Assembly: GCA_026315105.1 (NCBI GenBank) | Contig: CM048753.1 | Location: 72,292,047 to 72,356,046 of the forward strand | Length of the DNA stretch: 64,000 nt | Reading direction: 5' to 3' | DNA from: Locusta migratoria | Taxonomy: Eukaryota > Arthropoda > Insecta > Orthoptera > Acrididae | Shown here: one piece after another, positions 44,081 to 56,129 of the stretch | Position numbering within the stretch: position 1 is the first letter of the stretch | How the letters are laid out: every line of letters starts with the position of its first letter | Program-made: the position numbers and the translations under genes | The notes under the pieces: model-generated | The model's database searches: none | Seen by the model: the letters and a program-made list of their open reading frames with translations, nothing else | Told to the model about the DNA's origin: nothing

Positions 44081-44902
44081 TTAATATTATTCTTTGTAAC
44101 TTTCGTTTTTATGTTGTAGACTGCCACATAAATAATTCATGACCGACTAAAAAAGTAGATTTGCAGCAGATAATTTATATATAAACAATTATATGTATTT
44201 GTGGACAAGAACTGAATATATTTGTATAAAAAGCCATGATAACTTAAATATTAATTGTGTAACTATATTTCGACGGCGGCAGTATATTTGAACAGTGAGA
44301 CGCCACGCTTAATGGCTATCTGAGCAAAGAGCTTCAGTCTCAACCGTTTTTTTTTAGTATTGTTAAATATACATTTGTTTATTAAATGTAAACAACATTT
44401 GTAGGGAGGTGATCAAAGCATTTAATTCTGTGATATTTCAATGTATAATATTTTGAAAGGGGAATTGTATTTTAAAGACGAGGCGTTAGGATGCGCGGAA
44501 GGATACAATTTTTGGAGCAGGGAAAGCACGCTTTTCGAACGCTTGGGAAGGGACTCTTAACTTGGACTGTGACTGAAGAACTTAGTCTCTGCTTGAAAAA
44601 TTATAAACTATGTACGGCAGTTTGGCTGTGGAACTGTGATAACTCCGCAATCGTGTACTTGTGTGATGACAAACTGTGTTTTGTAACAAATTAATCGCGG
44701 ATTAATTTACGAGTGATAATTTGGAGCTTTTACTCCCAAGTGCATGTCATACTTATAGTGCCTCTCATGAATGATAATTAGGGAAATATACAGTCATTTA
44801 CTGATGTATAAAGTAGGACCACCTCTACATTTCATGTCCGATCATAGTAATAAACTCCATTTATATAGAATTACTTCGTGAGTGAATCACTTCTTTATCT
44901 TA
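44081..44902. other. No recognised gene
   Basis: A/T-rich. A 67-residue plus-strand frame at 44491-44694 has no recognisable feature. Confidence 0.45.
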
Positions 44903-45111
44903 GAATCCATTTTGTTGGTTATTGAGAAGTTTAATTTATGTTTGTTAAATTTATTTTCACGTCATCATATACAGATTGATAGACTGGCTAAAATACAGAC
45001 TAATTATTGATATTGTTTAAACAGATTGGGTAGTTCTTCAGGGCATAGAAGCTGACATACATAACTCACCCCTATGAACAGAGACAACGAGCCATAAACT
45101 TTTACTACCCT

Positions 45112-45480
45112 GTGTTACGTACTGCCCAAGTCTTATTGGTGAGAACCGACAGGAAGGTCGCAGTGTGGATCTCTGTCATTGAGGATGGCGCTTTGACTGC
45201 TCAGGGGTGTAGAGACGAGATCCTTCGACCTTTCGTTGTGCCTTACATTGATGCCATGTTAGACGGGTTCCTTCTGGAGGACGATATCGCTCGTCCCCAC
45301 AGAGCTGCACTGGTGGACGACATGCTGGCACCTGAGGGGACTGAACGATTTGATTGGCCAGCTTGTTCACCAGACTTAAAACCGGTTAAGCACGCACTTG
45401 AGGATGCACTTAACAGACGCATTGCAGTCAGACCAGCACCTCTCACAACGGTTGCAGAACTGGATATTTCACTTGTGTAA
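45112..45480 (+). pseudogene. Tc1/mariner-type transposase C-terminal fragment, copy 1
   Basis: A 122-residue frame, opening on a TTG and not a real start. AVWISVIEDGALTAQGCRDE is followed by FLLEDDIARPHRAALVDDM and DWPACSPDLKPVKHALEDAL. The family reads DDNARPH and SPDLNPIEH. Here the Asp of the second motif is kept, Asn after it is Ile, and the catalytic Glu of PIEH is Lys. The N-terminal DNA-binding domain is missing, so this is a dead fragment. Confidence 0.87.
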
Positions 45481-45803
45481 GAATGGCCAACTATCCCTCA
45501 AGAGTTGATTGGTGACCCCATTTCGTCCATGTCAGGTAGGTGAGCAACTATACTGGCCTCCGATGTTATCACACGCTTTACTGGAGGGCAACGAGAATCC
45601 ATTTTGTTGGTTATTGAGAAGTTTAATTTATGTTTGTTAAATATATTTTCACGTCATCATATACAGATTGATAGACTGGCTAAAATACAGACTAATTATT
45701 GATATTGTTTAAACAGATTGGGTAGTTCTTCAGGGCATAGAAGCTGACATACATAACTCACCCCTATGAACAGAGACAACGAGCCATAAACTTTTACTAC
45801 CCT

Positions 45804-46172
45804 GTGTTACGTACTGCCCAAGTCTTATTGGTGAGAACCGACAGGAAGGTCGCAGTGTGGATCTCTGTCATTGAGGATGGCGCTTTGACTGCTCAGGGGT
45901 GTAGAGACGAGATCCTTCGACCTTTCGTTGTGCCTTACATTGATGCCATGTTAGACGGGTTCCTTCTGGAGGACGATATCGCTCGTCCCCACAGAGCTGC
46001 ACTGGTGGACGACATGCTGGCACCTGAGGGGACTGAACGATTTGATTGGCCAGCTTGTTCACCAGACTTAAAACCGGTTAAGCACGCACTTGAGGATGCA
46101 CTTAACAGACGCATTGCAGTCAGACCAGCACCTCTCACAACGGTTGCAGAACTGGATATTTCACTTGTGTAA
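45804..46172 (+). pseudogene. Tc1/mariner-type transposase C-terminal fragment, copy 2
   Basis: Identical in predicted protein to copy 1, 692 bp downstream. It carries the same Glu-to-Lys loss in SPDLKPVKH, so the duplication happened after the gene had died. Confidence 0.87.
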
Positions 46173-46289
46173 GAATGGCCAACTATCCCTCAAGAGTTGA
46201 TTGGTGACCCCATTTCGTCCATGTCAGGTAGGTGAGCAACTATACTGGCCTCCGATGTTATCACACGCTTTACTGGAGGGCAACGAGAA

Positions 46290-46912
46290 TGCCTTTTTCA
46301 CCATTATTGTAGCTCCATAGTGCCTCGCTCTAAGTATATGTCATGTAAACCTCAAGTAAATAATTCAGACAGCATAATATCGTGTTGTATCACAAATTAA
46401 AGTTGTAACCAATATCTGAATAAAATACGTTACCATATGTGTACTATGTATGATGTATTACTCGCTCCCCTAATTCTTTTGAGGAGTGTAGTAAATCTTT
46501 TATATACAGATTAATTATTGATCTTGTTTAAACAGATTGGGTAGCTGTTGAGGGCATGGAAGCTGACATATGTCACTCACCCCTATGAACACAGACAACG
46601 AGCCATAAACTTTTTACTGCCTTTTGTTACGTTTGCCCAATTCTTATTGGTGAGTACCGATACGAAGGTCGCAATCTTTTAACGACTGAATGTATTTTAC
46701 CACCTATGACTGTGTTTTAATCTTCACAATTTTCACTGTGTCTATTTTACAATTCTCCGTTTTACTCTCCATTGTATTTTTAAGCATTTTCATGTTCATT
46801 GTACACTTTCTGTAGGCAGAGGAGCGGCGTAGGATGCTGTTGCTTGTCTGTCTACCCAGTATGAGAATAAAATGACAGTAAAAAAAATAAACTGGACATC
46901 ACCCGTTGGGAT
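46290..46912. other. No gene; partial third Tc1-flank copy at 46505-46675
   Basis: TTGTTTAAACAGATTGGGTAG through GACAACGAGCCATAAAC repeats the left part of the duplicated unit with ~10% divergence. The rest is unassigned. Confidence 0.55.
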
Positions 46913-46913
46913 A

Positions 46914-47950
46914 TTTTTTTATATCTCTACATCTACACGGGATACTCTGCAAATCACATTTAAGTGCCTTGCAGAGGGTTCATCGAAACACCTATATACT
47001 ATTAATTTTCCATTCCATTCTCGAACAGCGCGCGGGAAGAAAGAACATCTGAATCTCTGTGTTCCAGCTCTGATTTCTCGTATTTTATTCTGATGATCTT
47101 TTCTACCGATGAAAGTGGGAGACAACAATATATTTTCGAATTCGGAGGAGAATGTTGTTGATTGGAGTTTCGTAAGTAGCTCCACGCCGCAGCGATAAGC
47201 GCCGTTGTTGTAATGATTCCCATCCCAGATCCTGTATCATTTCCGTAACGCTGTCTCCCCTGTATCGTGACAATACGAAACGAGCTGCCCTTCTTTGGAC
47301 TCATTCGATGTCCTCCATCAAACCCACCTGATAAGGATCCCACACTGGGCAGCAATATTCCAAAAAAAGGACGGACAAGCGTAGTGTATGCAGTTTCTTT
47401 AGTAGTTCTGTTGCATCTTTTAAAGGTTCTGCCCATAAAACACAGTCTCTGGTTCGCCTTTCCCACGACATTACCTACGCGTTCTTTCCAGTTTAAATCA
47501 GAAGTAATAGTAATTCCTAGGTATTTTGTGGAGTTTACGGCCTTCACTTTTGATTGATTTATCTTGTAAACAAAGTTTAACGGTTTTCTTTTCGACGTCG
47601 TGTGGACGACTTCACACTTCTCATTATTTAGAGTAAATTGCCAATTTTTACACCATAGTGATATCTTATTCAGATCGTTCTGCAGTTGGTTTTAATTCTC
47701 AGATAATTTTACTAGACGGTAAATGACGGCTGTCATCTGCAAACAATCTAAGAGAGCTACTTAGATTTTCCCCTAAATCGTTTATGTAAATAAGGAACAG
47801 CAGAGGACCAATAACACTACCAGGTGGAACGCCCGATATCACCTCTGTTTTAGTCGATGCTTTACCATCGATTACTGCAAACTGTGTCCTATCTGACAGG
47901 AAATCCCCTATCCAGTCGCAAATTTGGGGCGATATAGCATAACCACACAA
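46914..47950 (-). pseudogene. Jockey/CR1-group LINE fragment K3
   Basis: Minus strand. Frame 47699-47950 reads ICDWIGDFLSDRTQFAVIDG, VPPGSVIGPLLFLIYINDL and LRLFADDSRHL. Frame 47002-47547 reads STKYLGITITSDLNWKERV, LCFMGRTFKRCN and TAYTTLVRPF before shifting. Frame 46919-47185 ends LLSPTFIGRKDHQNKIREI, RCSFFPRAVREWNGK. FADD is intact and the VPQG motif is VPPG. Several frameshifts are present. The 3' end is the complement of GTATCCCGTGTAGATGTAGA. Confidence 0.88.
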
Positions 47951-47974
47951 CTTGATTAAAAGCCGTTTGTGAGG

Positions 47975-48150
47975 TACTGTGTGAAAAGGCTTTTGATTGT
48001 GTTAATCATGAGATTCCTCTAGATAACGTTAATTATTGTGGTATTAGTTGGGCAATGCACAAATGGATAACTTCATATGAGCGTCAGTCTGTAAATAAGT
48101 CACAAGCTGAGGTAAAGATGCCAATACTGCATTTATAAGCCTGAAAATTG
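47975..48150 (+). pseudogene. Jockey-like LINE fragment J3
   Basis: EKAFDCVNHEIPLDNVNYCG, then KWITSYERQSVNKSQAEV, the first catalytic Asp block of a jockey-type reverse transcriptase. About 170 bp only. Confidence 0.65.
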
Positions 48151-48480
48151 CTCTACTTTTCAGCTGACTCCACCTGTAAAGTTAAACACTAGTCCCATCA
48201 TTCGAGAAGGCTTTAAAAGCCTGGAGCTTGGAACGTCTGTGGCAGCGTTTGCATCCTGTAAGTGACGCTCTGGGTTTGTAACTCATTTGGTTCCTTGAAT
48301 TGCTGCAACCTACAAGACGGATGTATCACAGTGGTACAGAAATACCCCTACGCAGACTGCAGTACTGACGTGTCTACCTTAGTTTGCGACTCATTTTCTG
48401 ACTCACCCTTGTACTTAACTGGAAGAGTGCGGAAAGTTGAAATAAGTGGTACAGGTAAACTGCAAAAATCAGCTGATTCC
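48151..48480. other. No recognised gene
   Basis: Mixed sequence. The plus frame at 48262-48609 has no recognisable domain. Confidence 0.4.
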
Positions 48481-49039
48481 TTAACCCTTTCGTGGTTCTT
48501 GGGACATATACGTCCCACTAACTTCGGACCTCATTTGTACCACAAGGTGGCGAGTTGCGTAATTCTGCATAGTGCTGCCATCTGTTGGTGGCCCTTCAGA
48601 ACGCGGTAAAAATCGAGGCACTGAAATTCTTACAGTGTAGGAGGCTGTGACTGTTTTATATGGGCTGCCGCGTGAATTTTCTCGCCGCATCCATTGTTTA
48701 TTGTGCCTTGAATCGGTTTTCGTCATTTTCTCGCTACGGAAAATGTCTGAAGTAAGTATATTTGCTATTTTATGTTTCTTAGAAGTTTACAAGCAACAAT
48801 TACGCTTTCTAAAACTCATTTTACTTCAAAAGTCTGTTTCAGTGAATTTACAATTAGTGGGACGCATGTGTCCCAGTGACCATTGTGTAGCCCTATAGTG
48901 CCTTTATGTTGCGATATTATAGTACTCATATTTCAAAGAAAAACAGTTTTTCTGTAAATTTTTGCGCTAATAAAACACGGTATGTGGTTTAGTATTATCT
49001 GAATTTTCTATTATAGAAGCTGTGAGACAGCTTTATCTC

Positions 49040-49080
<41 letters not shown>

Positions 49081-49210
49081 TGTACATTACAAATTTTCGA
49101 ATCATGTGCTTGTTTATATCCTATGACAGGATAACTTAAGAAATTATTTTAAAAAGTTTTAGGTAAATAATCGGTGCCAGAAATGATCAGTGGGATGTAT
49201 GTGTCCCACC
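48481..49210 (+). mobile_element. Possible piggyBac-like end with three palindromic motifs
   Basis: TTAACCCTTTCGTGG at 48481 looks like a TTAA target followed by a CCCTTT piggyBac-type end. An ATG followed at once by GTAAGT (48745) may be a tiny first exon. TGGGAC-6-GTCCCA-type palindromes occur at 48500-48517, 48858-48875 and 49191-49208. No transposase or right end was found. Confidence 0.35.
49042..49076. repeat. Poly(A) run
   Basis: About 35 A residues, followed ~140 bp later by a T run (49218-49244). Confidence 0.97.
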
Positions 49211-49344
49211 TTTTATCTTTTTTTTTTTTTTTTTTTTTTTTTTTAGGAAAAATGGAATGTGCTAAAATTTTTTGAGTGTCATATTTGTAATTCTAACCCA
49301 AATCAGACTCTGTAACAGCTGAGATAACTTAAGATATTCTAAAA

Positions 49345-49840
49345 AATGCCATAGTGTTCAGTCTTTGCTCCTTTACTTTTCCTGATATTAATTATTTGCC
49401 TTTCTATATTCATGACTATGCAAAGCTAGTTCCTTTTGCTAATGATACAAGTGTAGTAATTGCTCCTGACGAACAAGTGTTAACTGATGACATTGTAAAT
49501 GTCTTTCAGAAACTTATTATGTGGTTCTCTGCAAATGAACTCTCATTTAACAGAGATAAAATGCGATACATACAGTTGCACACAGTAAATGGCATGACAC
49601 CATTAATAAATATAGTTTGTGAGTAGAAGTCTGTAGCTAAGGCAGAATATTTAGAGTTTATTAGATGTGTGCATTGTTGAGAAACTGAATTGGTGGCACC
49701 ACATTAATGATCTACTGAAACGTTTTCAGTTCAGCAACTTATGCTTTTCGGGTTATTGAAAATTTTGGTATCAGAATTTTATGCAGATCAGTACCTGATT
49801 ATAAAAATTCAGTATCATACTGAATTAAGTGCAGTGTTGC
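49345..49840 (+). pseudogene. Jockey-like LINE fragment J4
   Basis: Frame 49354-49626 reads NYLPFYIHDYAKLVPFANDT, VVIAPDEQVLTDDIVNVF and MWFSANELSFNRDKMRYIQL. FADD is FAND. Downstream short matches to the C-terminal half (RTVIENFG-like residues near 49750) are broken by stops. Confidence 0.75.
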
Positions 49841-49859
49841 GTAACCATCATTTACTATG

Positions 49860-50040
49860 TTACCAATAAAGAAATCTGTTCAACAAGATTACCAAAATCA
49901 AAACTGCACTTTAAATCCACAAATAATTAATTATTAATTAAAGGAAGTAGGTTAATCTTCTAACAAAATAAATGAAACAGGAAAGACAGGTCAACTTTGT
50001 TACTTATTATTAATAATCACCATTACATTACCTAAATGAT
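49860..50040. repeat. Dispersed direct repeat, copy 1 (partner 53090-53265)
   Basis: CCAATAAAGAAAT, AAAGGAAG-GGTTA, AAATGAAACAGG, TCAACTTT and ATTACATTACCT appear in the same order in both copies. Confidence 0.65.
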
Positions 50041-50404
50041 ACAACCTTTTCATAATTACATGAAATGCTATTACCTTCATTCCAGAGGTGGTACAACCTT
50101 TCCCACAATTATATGGAATGCCATATATACTCCAAATACAGTCAAACCAACTTGCTGGCACTGCAGCCTCTGCTCTACATCGGAGCCACATACACAACAC
50201 AACTGCTCTCTAAGCGAGCTGAACCACAAGTCTGACTCTCTGTCTCTCTGCACGAGCTACAATGCTACGCGATACATAATCTTTGCCAAAAATGAAACTT
50301 CACAACTCCACAGATTTATGTACACATATCGATACACACAGTAGATGTAATATTATACATTTTCTTGCAAGCTGGTTACTCGACACAAAACAGGAGGCAC
50401 AATA

Positions 50405-50700
50405 TTAGACATTTTCTTACAAATTCATCAATACACATTTTCTATGGACACGTTTCAAGTTGAGGTCAGGAGAGCGTGGAGGCCATGGAATTGGTCCGCC
50501 TCTACCAATCCATCGGTCACCGAATCTGTTGTTGAGAAGCGTACGAACACGTCGACTGAAATGTGCAGGAGCTCCATCGTGCATGAACCACTTGTTGTGT
50601 CGTACTTGTAAAGGCACATGTTCTAGCAGCACAGGTAGAGTATCCCGTATGAAATCATTATAACCTGTTCCAGTGAGCGAATGTGTTTTTAACACAGACT
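50405..50700 (-). pseudogene. DDE transposase fragment (Tc1/mariner-related)
   Basis: The minus-strand frame encodes GYNDFIRDTLPVLLEHVPLQ, then WFMHDGAPAHFSRRVRTLL, RWIGRGGPIPWPPRSPDLN. This is the second Asp motif (HDGAPAH) and the approach to the third motif of a widespread insect DDE transposase. The expected PLDF-x-LWG after SPDLN is missing, because the frame runs into unrelated residues. Flanks are unassigned. Confidence 0.8.
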
Positions 50701-51434
50701 TATGTTTTTTTTTTTAAATGGACATCCTATATTTTTCTTCAGAAATCCATAGCATGACAAATCACATAAACAATGGCGTTGATTGCATCGCAATATTCCA
50801 ATTACATCCCGAGATATTGCGACGCGAAGTTGACGCATGAAATACGCGAAACGCGCGGCTAGCGCACGTCCTGAGTAGCATGGGGTTCTCGCCAGAACAT
50901 AGTATTTAATATTACTATGTACTTCCGTTGTAGAGAAGCCACATTCTGTCACTCTGTTCGTAGTCACAAATCTGTAAGCTGCTCCGTCATCTTGCTGCTT
51001 TTTAATTTTTTAAATTTTATTTTGGACATTGTGCAACTATGTGTCCGGTTTAATACTCATTTAAATGGAAATAAAATAGTTTCCATATCAACTGACATCA
51101 TGTTTATGATTTACGAAACGATCCTGAAACAAATAGTCTTTTAGTGAATGCCGAAGACAGCTCACAACGCAGTAGACTTCAGCCAGCATATAAGAAAAAT
51201 TATTTTTTTATCATCTTCACCTACAGTGGAATAACTGTGTTATAGAGGCTGTGAACTAATAACACTTTCCGTGATTTAGGAAAAAATTAGGGATCAATTT
51301 GACACATTCCAAAAAGGTGTGACGAAGTTAGAAGACGCAACGCCTGCCGTACAGACTACCCTCCTGACACCGCGGCAGTGCAGGCGGCCAGCTCATCAGG
51401 CGCTATTTCCAGTTAACAGACGGTAGCCCGTGCG
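50701..51434. other. No recognised gene
   Basis: Mixed sequence. The minus frame at 50689-50967 might belong to the upstream part of the same transposon, but I could not match it. Confidence 0.4.
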
Positions 51435-51965
51435 TAACTTTAAATTCTCGGGCTGAGATGCAGTGGTCCATGCGTAAAACCTTCCCCTGACGTTTCGCCT
51501 TCGACTGCGGAAGCCATCCTCGGAGATGCAGCGGCGAACTGCAAGTAGATCTCGAGTGAGCGCCGTATATATTGGCTATCCAGAGGGCTCCACTGTCAAT
51601 GACGTGAGGTCTCCCTGTTCTGTAGTCTCTGATGGACTAAGAAATTTCGGCGATCTGATGTAGTTGTTCATTTAATAGCACCTTGCAGTCTGCTACTTGT
51701 CTTACGTTGCCTGCAACGTACTATTAAATCAATAACAACGTAAGGTCATTGTAATTTCTCAGCTCAGTTGAACTCGTGTCAATGATGGGTTTGCTGCATA
51801 GAAATGATGCATTGTATGTAACATTTATGATAACGCATTTAGTTTGAAAATGGACAGGATGGTACGAAACTAGTCTCCAGATAAATGGTTAGTACAACTT
51901 CGACGGAAACAGCGAAGAATAAAAAGTTTGTATAACGTTTCTGGTCCTGCTTCCCTCATTGTGTT
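51435..51965. repeat. Composite repeat X, copy 1
   Basis: 51435-51832 matches 58022-58414 (GACGTTTCGCCTTCGACTGC, CTATTAAATCAATAACAAC), and 51850-51965 matches 57185-57302 (GGACAGGATGGTACGAAAC, TTCTGGTCCTGCTTCCCTC), both at roughly 90% identity or better. In the second locus the two parts are separate and in swapped order. Confidence 0.8.
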
Positions 51966-52459
51966 GGACTTTAAACTGGTATGTTGTTTGGTGGGAGAAT
52001 GGTAAGGCTGTTCTATTGATAGGAGAAACAGGGTCGCTACAGGGATTTGGCAATTGTGAGATCTGCTTTAAAGCTACTCATTCAAAACTTATCTGTTGTT
52101 AAATGCAGAATTAACAATTGTCATCAGCTGGTAGTTAACCCTCAATATATCTAACTTCTCAATCAAGCAGATTAAAAATTAGTTGAATACTATAATTCTA
52201 TTTGGTTATGGCCTAATATTAATACCTGCACAGTTAATTAGGAAACAGTGCGTTTAAACTAATTGAAAGCGCAACGGATATTTTAAATAAAGCAAGAACA
52301 ATACGTAGTCTGCATAAGGCTCACTGACTTCACTATAAATTTGACTGAGAGAGAAATCTGAAAAAAAAACACCATAAAGCGCTTCCTAATAATGCAATTG
52401 CAAAAATTTATCCCGCTAACTTACTGATTGCAGAAACATAGTTCATCTGTGTAGCATTT

Positions 52460-52505
<46 letters not shown>

Positions 52506-53089
52506 ACACAGATGATATATAAATTGGTAATGAAAATTAGCAAAGAAGAACTGCAGTCAATATTAATAAACTTCAGAGAAACCGTAAAAAAAATACCGAC
52601 AGTTTTCAAAATGTCGTCTTATTGTTGATTGCTTCATCACATCTCAGGGTCATTAAGTGGTTCACTTTAAGGCCGAAGTAATGAACTAAGACGAAAGTTT
52701 TCACTCTTGAAAAGGATTTGTATTTTTCTAAAAACATTTACATCTCAACGGAAAGTTTACACAGAAGAAAAAATGAGACAGCTCATCACTTCTAACTGCT
52801 CGAGAAGTCAAAACAAGACTGACTGCTAATTAAAAAGCAAAGATACTGCTGTTCCACCTTTTTTTCTATTAGTTCCACAGATGAATTTTTTTCACAACAT
52901 TAATTAATAATTGTCTATTATTGTTATTATTAATAATAATTTTCTCTCTCTCCATTTTTTAATAATAATAGAAAATTAAATTAAATGAAATTAGAATAGA
53001 AATTCGCTTCTTACTGTTCTGATACCCCAACACTCCATTCCTGGTAACATTGCTCAACAATCACTATTATCATTGAACGTCAAACCAAT
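51966..53089. other. No gene; A/T-rich with a cruciform microsatellite
   Basis: A (TA)n run at 52463-52502 lies between TCATCTGTGTAGCA (52443) and TGCCACACAGATGA (~52503-52516), so the region can form a cruciform. Otherwise unassigned. Confidence 0.6.
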
Positions 53090-53265
53090 AAAGAAATTTC
53101 TTCATCAAACTCAGCTTAGCCAATACTATGCTTTCATTTTAATAGTCAATAATTTTCATTGAAAGGAAGAGGGTTAGCTTACTAATTACAAAAGTGAAAC
53201 AGGTAAAGGAGTTTAACTTTCTCAATTATTATTAGCAATAATGATTACATTACCTTATGATTGGA
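53090..53265. repeat. Dispersed direct repeat, copy 2
   Basis: Partner of 49860-50040 with ~75-80% similarity. The sequence to the right of both copies includes GACTCTCT-CTTTCTG-type blocks. Confidence 0.65.
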
Positions 53266-53789
53266 GAACAACAAAAATCTTCTCAGACTGATACATATAT
53301 GAATGATACAAAATCTTATAAGGACAGAACTGTGTCTGTGAAAATCAGATTTCAAAATTATTGCACCAGCTCGTACAAAAGCAGCTAACCAAAGCACGTC
53401 CGTTCAATACCAGAGCTACACGCCGACTCTCTCTTTCTGTTCAGCTGTTCGACCATAGATACTGGTAGACTGGGCACGGCATCGTATCCATGGCACCAAC
53501 ATCTCTGCAGCTAAACCATTATATTGCCAACAGTCACGTGGAAATGTACAGATGTGATACAGCTTTGCCTAGGATTATGCAGAGCTTTTTGAGAAGGCAA
53601 GTAACATTAAATTCCAAGTGAAAGTGTTATTAGTTTAAAATAATGACATTTCTTGAAAACTGTCGTGTTGTTTATTATATCCGGCTAATGTTTACCAACA
53701 GTCACATGGTCATATGTTCGAACCACGCCATATGTATAGCCGCTCTGGTGTTTGGCCATTCTGTTAGTATTTATGGTCGAAGATTCAGC

Positions 53790-54965
53790 CACAGTCTAAT
53801 ATATACAGTCACGACACTTACTGCTGTAAAAGTTGTCACCAACTGACAGTTGCTGCGACACTAGCGCTCCTAGAGGTGGGCAAGCTGCCGAAGTAGTGAT
53901 GTTTGTTTATAATCGCCTTTGTACGTAATTAACGAAATACTTACTATAATTTTTGCGTAACAAGCGTTATTAAAATATCGAGACACAAACATAATACGGA
54001 AATTAATATAAAAACAGCCTCATTTAAATGATTCAATGGTATAAGGAACAACTCTGTCATGAACAAATACTTACGAATATGTGTCTATTTGCAGCTTATG
54101 CAGCTAAAGGTAAGTTGCATATAAACACAATGGTATAATAAATTTCTATTATGGTCTGTTCTTACTATGACAGCCAGTTTTTGACGTGTATCAATTCGGT
54201 ACGCAGTCTAATGATTCTCACTTTTTCACAAGTCACTCGTCTTTCTTATACGTGCATATTCTTATAAGTTTAATTACTTTAGCTTTTAATAAAAAATAAA
54301 TAAATAAACCAAATGTTTTGTTATCCTTGCCGTTTGTGGGTCAGATGTAGCAACAATTGTGGAATTGGGTGGGTTCTTCTTTGTTGGAAAACAGTTTGGA
54401 TGCTTTTATCGTTATATTACCATCTTTGTGACGTTTTTTCTGCAGCTACAGCTGTGATGGTTGATTTGGTACGTTAAATGCCGTATTTATTGCATTCTGT
54501 ATATGTTTCCTATGTTTCACCCTCACCGATTTTACTGGAATTGTAATGAAGAATACTCAACGTTCCTGTGTAGAAATTGATCTCTCTCTGCTAAAGGGCA
54601 TATCTCCTGGTGTTTCCTGGGCATTTTTATTTTTAATAGAAAATAAAATTACTCATTTAAAGCCTGTGTGTTACAGGATGATTGTAAATTAACTGTCCTG
54701 TAATGTACCGTTTCGTACCTTATCAGGGATCCTATGAAACCTAAGAAAGACAAATGTGGAGCTATTTTTAAATTATTACCTATTTATAAGGCACTACATA
54801 CGTTCCCTAATGTAAAATATATGCTGAAGTCAATCTAAACGATACTATTCGCACTCATTAACTATCGTATTCAGAAACGTAGCTTGCCGGCCGCTTGGAG
54901 CGCTGCTATCGCAGCGTGTAACAAAAATCTGCGGGAGTGTCGTGACTGTATATGTTAGACTGTGA
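53790..54965. mobile_element. ~1.2-kb DNA element with ~90-bp TIRs
   Basis: CACAGTCTAATATATACAGT then CACGACACT at the left is answered by AGTGTCGTGACTGTATATG at the right. Similarity continues inward through GCTGCGA-ACTAGCGCTCC. There is no transposase frame inside; the interior is A/T-rich. The 67-residue frame 53643-53846 overlaps the left repeat and is not a gene. Confidence 0.75.
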
Positions 54966-55034
54966 TTCAGCTACTACTCACATACATAGCCTTTGACAGA
55001 GATGTTACACAACAGAGTACACCATAGACGTAGT

Positions 55035-56035
55035 TAGGGGAGACCGGGACACATTTTCCATAGGGGCAGGTTTTCCAACTCCCTTTAGTTTCTAAACAAA
55101 CTGCTAGATGGTACCACCGGCGGTACTGTAGGAAGTAGCAACAGAGCACGCTTCATTTACGAAAGTTTCAGTGTTGTACCAGCAGTCACATCGTCGGCAG
55201 GGCTGTTTTCGTCATTTTTGCAAATATGAGTAAACTTTCACGTTTTTATTGAAACTTATAATAAACATTCTAGCGTTAAACTTATTATTTTGACATTGCA
55301 CACACTAAAATTGGGTTTCTTTCATCACGTAACTGTGCAGTTGTTTTGTAAATAGCTTACACTGTTACTCATGGACGTAGTGTTATAGTTCCGAATATGT
55401 CGACGGGGCACGTTTTCCGAGTGCATATGGGGCACATATTCCTTATTGCTTTGAGTCTTAACGCCAAGTCTAAAACAAATGAAAAGTGGGTACAGTACAC
55501 GAAATGGGCGCATGGACACTGTACGAAAGGGAATGTTCCATTTTTTTGTTTGCTTACATTGTCATTCAGACAATGAGTATGAGTTTTGTTAAAAAAATGT
55601 CTGTATTTGTGGAATATTTGAGTTACATATTTTCTAAAACCTTTCAGTAGCATTTATTTTTATTTAAAGTGGTTACTTTTACTATCCTTGTTTTGTAATG
55701 TATTGTAAATGCATAATAAAAATACATATTCAGTGAATTCAAGATAATTATCTCTGTTTTACCATTTAAAGTATAGTTGGAAAATTTGCCCCTGTACATT
55801 TTACGTAAGCTGGAAAACTTGCCCCATATACGGGGCAAATTTTCCAACGCAACATGGTCAGACAAAATCATTTGTTACAAAGAAGGATATTTACTATTTT
55901 GAAAAATATCTGTACAAGACTGTAGATAAAGCTATAGGAAATATAATGTTCCGCTGTTTACCTCAAAACTGATAAAAATAAAAAGTACAAAAATAAAAAT
56001 GTAAATTGGTGGAAAACGTGCACCGGTCTCCCCTA
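55035..56035. mobile_element. 1.0-kb DNA element with TAGGGGAGACCGG ends
   Basis: Left TAGGGGAGACCGGGACACAT and right complement of TAGGGGAGACCGGTGCACG form ~25-bp inverted repeats. The word GGGGCA-TTTTCC or its complement recurs at about 55070, 55405, 55430, 55785, 55820 and 55845 as subterminal repeats. No transposase is visible. Confidence 0.8.
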
Positions 56036-56129
56036 CTCAAAGAAGTTCATCTAACATTTTACATACAAATATCGATACAAGACAGGCGAAACAGTATTAT
56101 TGAATTTGTACAGACATGTTTTGACTTTC

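Larger units (their letters stand above)
44903..46286. repeat. Recent 692-bp tandem duplication
   Basis: Copy 1 (about 44903-45594) and copy 2 (about 45595-46286) look almost identical by eye; one difference is AAATTTATTT against AAATATATTT. AGAAT is shared at both ends and at the junction. A diverged third partial copy lies at 46505-46675. Confidence 0.92.

Noticed and set aside
44491..44694. 67-residue frame as a small secreted protein gene
   Set aside because: No signal peptide, no conserved cysteine pattern that I recognise, and no splice or promoter context.
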